Assembly: GCA_029260675.1 (NCBI GenBank)
Contig: JAJDCV010000128.1
Coordinates: 1 to 11,130, forward strand
Direction of reading: 5' to 3'
DNA length: 11,130 bases
Source of the DNA: Phycisphaeraceae bacterium
Lineage (GTDB): Bacteria > Planctomycetota > Phycisphaerae > Phycisphaerales > Phycisphaeraceae
Position 1 is the first letter of the stretch. Each line of letters opens with the position of its first letter. The notes beneath the pieces are model-generated. The model saw only the letters and a program-made list of their open reading frames with translations, was not told where the DNA came from and made no database searches. The translations under genes and the position numbers were made by a program. This document shows, in pieces, positions 6,819 through 11,130 of the stretch.

Positions 6819-7286
6819 CTACTGCGTCTGCTCCGCTGAGTTACCAAGTATACGCCGGATCGCGCGGATCGCGCCGAGGTGATTGGTGAAATCGTTGATC
6901 GGCCGGATAACACGGATCAAGGTCGGAAGCTCAGCCCACGGCCCTTCGCGCGGTTCGGTAGGTTTTGCGTGCCAGTCATCCGGGTCGTGCTCTTGAATCG
7001 CCCGGCGGACAAGGTCGGTCGCCTGATCGAGTTTGCTTCGGAGATCGTCAACCGACGCCACCGCTTTCTCGGGCATGTCTTTAGCAAGCCCGGACCCAAG
7101 CAGCATCAGTTGAAAACCACGCAGCCCGACCAGGTGCTCTCCGATCTGCTGGATGCTGTGACAACCCCCACCGGGATCAGCACTAAACACCTCGGGGGCC
7201 AAGCCCTCAAGTGCAAAGCGCGTGCGGTTGGATTGATTGGTTAGCAATTCGAGCAAGGTCTGGCTGATGGGGTGGGGTGCCGCCAT
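6819..7286 (-). CDS. DinB-superfamily protein (degenerate metal site)
   Basis: 155 residues from the ATG at 7286 (MAAPHPIS...), preceded by GGAGAA about a dozen bases upstream. The open frame reaches 7508, but that extension overlaps the next DinB gene by about 150 bp and looks unlike protein, so it was dropped. Helical segments include HSIQQIGEHLVGLRGFQLMLLG (H51 in the position of the first DinB metal ligand) and PINDFTNHLGAIRAIRRIL. DinB four-helix proteins usually have HxxxH in the last helix; here the first His is Asp (D132) and H136 is kept. DinB-like proteins include metal-dependent thiol transferases and many of unknown role. It lies between another DinB gene (71-bp gap) and the alkyltransferase gene (23-bp gap). 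Family call is by pattern; function is unknown. Confidence 0.75.
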   Translation of the reverse strand: MAAPHPISQTLLELLTNQSNRTRFALEGLAPEVFSADPGGGCHSIQQIGEHLVGLRGFQLMLLGSGLAKDMPEKAVASVDDLRSKLDQATDLVRRAIQEHDPDDWHAKPTEPREGPWAELPTLIRVIRPINDFTNHLGAIRAIRRILGNSAEQTQ

Positions 7287-7357
7287 GTCCGGTCGATTCT
7301 CCGTAATCGTGTCTTGGGTTTGCGTACCGATACCAGCACGCCCACCCGCGTTGGCGG

Positions 7358-7903
7358 TCAAGCCAGAGCGGCGAGGTAGCGCTTGATCTGCTCTAAATGA
7401 TACAAGTCGTGGCCGGCATATAAAGTCATGATGTCGGCCATTGATTCTGCGCCCCGTTCGTTGTGATGGCCGACCCTGCTCATCTGGTCGGCCCGGATGC
7501 TGCGCCACAAGCGGAGATTGATTTCACGGAGCGAAGCGAAGTCCTCCACCAACTCTGACGGATCGCGGTCGTTGTGCCGTTGAACCTCGGCCCACTTGTC
7601 CTGCCCCATCCCGATCAATGTCGGCTCATCATCGCACAACACCGCCCGCGTGCGCCAACCGATGGTCCATTCGGCGTCGAGTAAGTGGCCGATGATCTCC
7701 AACGGCGTCCACGTCCAACGGTCGGGGTAAGGCCGACGCCTGAGTACATCGACCGACTCTTCCGTGATAATGCGCCGGAGTTTGTCGGGCGTCTGCCCAA
7801 AGACCTCAATCGGATTACGTCCGCCCAAAGTCTTGATTATCTCTGCGAGATACGCGCCCGGGTCGGTCACTTCATTGCCGGGCGGGTGCTTGGATTCATT
7901 CAT
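7358..7903 (-). CDS. DinB-superfamily protein
   Basis: 181 residues. The pattern is that of DinB_2 proteins: WTWTPLEIIGHLLDAEWTIGWR (H73) and, in the last helix, AGHDLYHLEQIKRYLAAL (H165, H169), giving the three-His metal site. Members of this superfamily are four-helix-bundle, divalent-metal proteins. Some are thiol (bacillithiol or mycothiol) transferases, but most are uncharacterised, so no substrate is assigned. Its ATG is separated from the thiC stop codon by a single base (TGA G ATG), a strong sign of translational coupling in one transcript. It would therefore be under the TPP riboswitch that controls thiC, at least for transcription. The downstream gene is a second DinB-family member. 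Confidence 0.87.
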   Translation of the reverse strand: MNESKHPPGNEVTDPGAYLAEIIKTLGGRNPIEVFGQTPDKLRRIITEESVDVLRRRPYPDRWTWTPLEIIGHLLDAEWTIGWRTRAVLCDDEPTLIGMGQDKWAEVQRHNDRDPSELVEDFASLREINLRLWRSIRADQMSRVGHHNERGAESMADIMTLYAGHDLYHLEQIKRYLAALA

Positions 7904-7904
7904 C

Positions 7905-9842
<1,938 letters not shown>

Positions 9843-9849
9843 GGCGAGT

Positions 9850-9871
9850 CTTCCTTTCCGATGCGTGGAAG
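9850..9871 (-). promoter_or_regulatory. Candidate SD-sequestering hairpin (riboswitch expression platform)
   Basis: On the - strand CTTCC (complement of 9867-9871) can pair with GGAAG (complement of 9850-9854), which is the thiC Shine-Dalgarno sequence, across a 12-nt loop. It lies between the TPP aptamer and the thiC ATG. No U-tract terminator is seen in the leader, so translational control is the simpler model. The stem is only five pairs, so this is tentative. Confidence 0.5.
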
Positions 9872-9895
9872 CGCTCGCGCGATCAATGGGCGGGC

Positions 9896-10005
9896 GTCGC
9901 GTCCCTACGCAGTTGCTCCCCATGAAGCATGGGGGTTGGCTGATCAGGTTCCGAGGGTTTGTCTCAGTCCCGGCCACTTTTGCATCCGGGACACCCCTAG
10001 CGAAC
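9896..10005 (-). ncRNA. TPP riboswitch (THI element)
   Basis: On the - strand, the conserved blocks occur in the right order: GGGGTG (9992-9997), CTGAGA (9962-9967), GAACCTGATC (9942-9951) and GCGTAGGGA (9902-9910). Helices fit as well. GTCCCGG and CCGGGAC (9986-9992 with 9967-9973) give a 7-bp P3. CCCCATG and CATGGGG (9928-9934 with 9918-9924) give a 7-bp P5 with a 3-nt loop. GT(T)CGC with GCGAC (10000-10005 with 9896-9900) closes P1 with one bulge. The element binds thiamine pyrophosphate and should lower expression of thiC and the genes behind it when thiamine is plentiful. The end points are set by P1 and may be off by a few bases. Confidence 0.95.
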
Positions 10006-10011
10006 AACGGG

Positions 10012-10040
10012 AGCATACGCCGCAAACCGGCGGGTGACAA
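10012..10040 (-). promoter_or_regulatory. Sigma-70-like promoter of the thiC unit
   Basis: On the - strand TTGTCA (10035-10040) is followed after exactly 17 bases by TATGCT (10012-10017). Six bases further on, transcription would begin near 10005, which is the first base of the riboswitch P1 helix. The fit of spacing with the aptamer start makes this more credible than the hexamers alone. Confidence 0.6.
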
Positions 10041-10050
10041 GGGGGAGAAC

Positions 10051-10088
10051 CGGGTATCGGAGTTCGGGTGTCGGGTATCGGGTATCGG
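10051..10088. repeat. Heptanucleotide tandem repeat (CGGGTAT)
   Basis: Five consecutive seven-base units lie in phase: CGGGTAT (10051), CGGAGTT (10058), CGGGTGT (10065), CGGGTAT (10072) and CGGGTAT (10079), followed by CGG. The array sits between the DUF1572-like gene and the thiC promoter, in the 311-bp gene-free stretch 9843-10153. The rest of that stretch is taken by the leader elements described separately, plus about 65 bp (10089-10153) in which nothing clear was seen. Confidence 0.8.
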
Positions 10089-10153
10089 TCGAAGAATAAC
10101 CGCCCGGTTCTGGACCCGTTAAACACACACCTGAAAGATGAAAATGGCCCGGC

Positions 10154-10669
10154 CTACTTGGCCTTGCTGCGTGGGACGGTCAGCGTGGACCAGTTATCCC
10201 CCGCCAGCGTCCGGCACTGCACGACGATCTGCCCGATGTGGTAGCCGTAGTGCGCAAGCTGGCGGTGGATCGTGCCGATCACGGTTTCCGGCTCGTCTCG
10301 GATGGTGACATTGGCGGTCAGGTCTACGGGCCTGAGTTTCGCGAGGCTCTTAAACAGTGTGTCCCAGCCGGCTTCCCAGTCTCGATCGACGTCGTCCCGG
10401 CTCAGATAGTGGTCGGTGAATTCCTCATCCCGGTCGCGCCAGGGCTTCTCGCCATCGGTCGTGAGGAAGTCGGTCCAACGTGAGCGCATCGCATTGGACA
10501 GGTGCTTCATGATGACCGCGACACAATTGCTCTCGGGGTCGGGGACGTGCTTCATCTGCTCGAAGTTGATCTGCCGGATCGCGCTGTCCGCCAGGCGCTT
10601 CTGCGCACGGAACATCTCTTCGGCGCTCTGAAGTACGGACCGTCCCAACTCTTCATGAATGTCAGACAT
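10154..10669 (-). CDS. DinB-superfamily protein, DUF1572-like
   Basis: 171 residues from the ATG at 10669 (MSDIHEEL...). An in-frame ATG at 10723 would overlap the upstream gene by 41 bp and add a Pro/Arg-rich stretch, so it was not used. The sequence fits the DUF1572 branch: VAVIMKHLSNAMRSRWTDFL (H56), then TTDGEKPWRDRDEEF, and HRQLAHYGYHIGQIVVQCR (H140 and H144 as HxxxH). All three putative metal ligands are present. No biochemical function can be assigned. It starts 13 bp after the stop of the esterase-like gene on the same strand, so the two are likely co-transcribed. It ends about 113 bp before the thiC promoter region and is not part of that unit. Confidence 0.85.
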   Translation of the reverse strand: MSDIHEELGRSVLQSAEEMFRAQKRLADSAIRQINFEQMKHVPDPESNCVAVIMKHLSNAMRSRWTDFLTTDGEKPWRDRDEEFTDHYLSRDDVDRDWEAGWDTLFKSLAKLRPVDLTANVTIRDEPETVIGTIHRQLAHYGYHIGQIVVQCRTLAGDNWSTLTVPRSKAK

Positions 10670-10682
10670 ACTGGCGCTCCAG

Positions 10683-11130
10683 TCAATCGGTCGGGGTGGT
10701 CGATCCCGTCCCGCCGCCGGCATCTGCCCGCAGCGGTAGCCATTCTATCACATCCTGGATCATACGGTCCCAGTACCCCCATTCGTGCTCCTCGCCGGGG
10801 TGTTCGTGGTAGTCCAAAGCGATCCCCAACCCCCGCAGGTGGTCACGGAAGCCGACGTTTTCGGGGTACACGATATCGGCGGTCCCGCAGCACTGGTACA
10901 GGGCCGGGCGGGGCTCGTGGCTCACCGCCAACCGGCTGGCCAGGTGCAGCAGGTCGTTGTCGGAGCCCATGTAATCCGTCGGAGCTCCGAATACGTTGCC
11001 AAACTCCTGGGCCATCTTTTCCGACGTCACCATCCGCCGGGTCCGGTCCACCGCTCCAGAAAGGCTGGCCGCGGCACAAAACACCTCCGGGTATGTCAAC
11101 GCCCACTTCATCGCCCCGTAGCCCCCCATC
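10683..11130 (-). CDS. Esterase-like alpha/beta hydrolase, C-terminal part
   Basis: Truncated by the window edge: only the last 148 complete codons are present, ending at a TGA at 10683-10685. The fragment opens with MGGYGAMKWALTYPEVF, the residues just after the nucleophile serine in GxSMGGYGA elbows of esterase D / S-formylglutathione hydrolase-like enzymes. The preceding codon ends in G, consistent with a TCG serine that lies outside. The acid is probably D85 (CGTADIVYPEN) and the catalytic His H115 (GEEHEWGYWD). Overall this is a serine hydrolase of the esterase family (PF00756-like); the substrate is unknown. The last 16 residues are a Gly/Thr-rich tail. It is upstream of and probably co-transcribed with the DUF1572-like gene. 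Confidence 0.85.
   Translation of the reverse strand, partial: MGGYGAMKWALTYPEVFCAAASLSGAVDRTRRMVTSEKMAQEFGNVFGAPTDYMGSDNDLLHLASRLAVSHEPRPALYQCCGTADIVYPENVGFRDHLRGLGIALDYHEHPGEEHEWGYWDRMIQDVIEWLPLRADAGGGTGSTTPTD

Noticed and set aside
7287..7508. 74-residue N-terminal extension of the shorter DinB protein
   Set aside because: It overlaps the coding end of the upstream DinB gene by about 150 bp and does not resemble the family.
9843..10040. 66-residue N-terminal extension of ThiC
   Set aside because: The extension would translate the TPP riboswitch and begin in the -35 box. The ATG at 9842 has a good SD.
10051..10088. CRISPR array
   Set aside because: Units are seven bases with no spacers, and no cas genes are near.

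Overview
The window looks like chromosomal DNA from a GC-rich planctomycete, most likely of the class Phycisphaerae. This is inference from protein style: a secreted protein ending in a PEP-CTERM sorting signal preceded by two dockerin-like calcium loops (GDLNADGFVG..., GDPNGDGFVG...), a BlaI/M56 sensor pair without a beta-lactam sensor domain, and several DinB-superfamily proteins. No rRNA, tRNA, transposase, phage gene or CRISPR array is visible.

Region 1 (1-2493, + strand) is a three-gene set: the 3' part of a BlaI/MecI/CopY-type repressor, an overlapping M56 membrane metallopeptidase, and a secreted protein with a Glu/Gly/Arg/His-rich repeat tract followed by an FxLYD-like domain. A strong hairpin terminator closes it. 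The peptidase presumably inactivates the repressor on an envelope signal, and the secreted protein is the obvious candidate for a regulated output.

Region 2 (2506-4486, - strand) holds a HIT-family hydrolase resembling mycobacterial Ap4A phosphorylase, followed 73 bp downstream by a GAF + SpoIIE/RsbU-type phosphatase. A 194-bp divergent intergenic region separates them from the gene on the other strand.

Region 3 (4681-6261, + strand) is a single secreted metzincin-type metalloprotease with PPC-like, dockerin-like and PEP-CTERM parts.

Region 4 (6265-10040, - strand) is a thiamine-regulated transcription unit: promoter, TPP riboswitch, a candidate Shine-Dalgarno-sequestering hairpin, thiC, two DinB-family genes, and an Ogt-type O6-alkylguanine-DNA alkyltransferase. 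thiC and the first DinB gene are one base apart. The riboswitch was found by reading its conserved blocks and helices directly.

Region 5 (10051-11130, - strand) has a short heptanucleotide tandem repeat, a third DinB-family gene (DUF1572-like), and the C-terminal part of an esterase-like alpha/beta hydrolase cut by the window edge.

Most genes belong to known families. The most notable items are the BlaI/M56/charged secreted protein module with a His-rich tail in place of a sensor domain, the complete thiC leader, the co-transcription of thiC with DinB and alkyltransferase genes, and the multi-domain protease.
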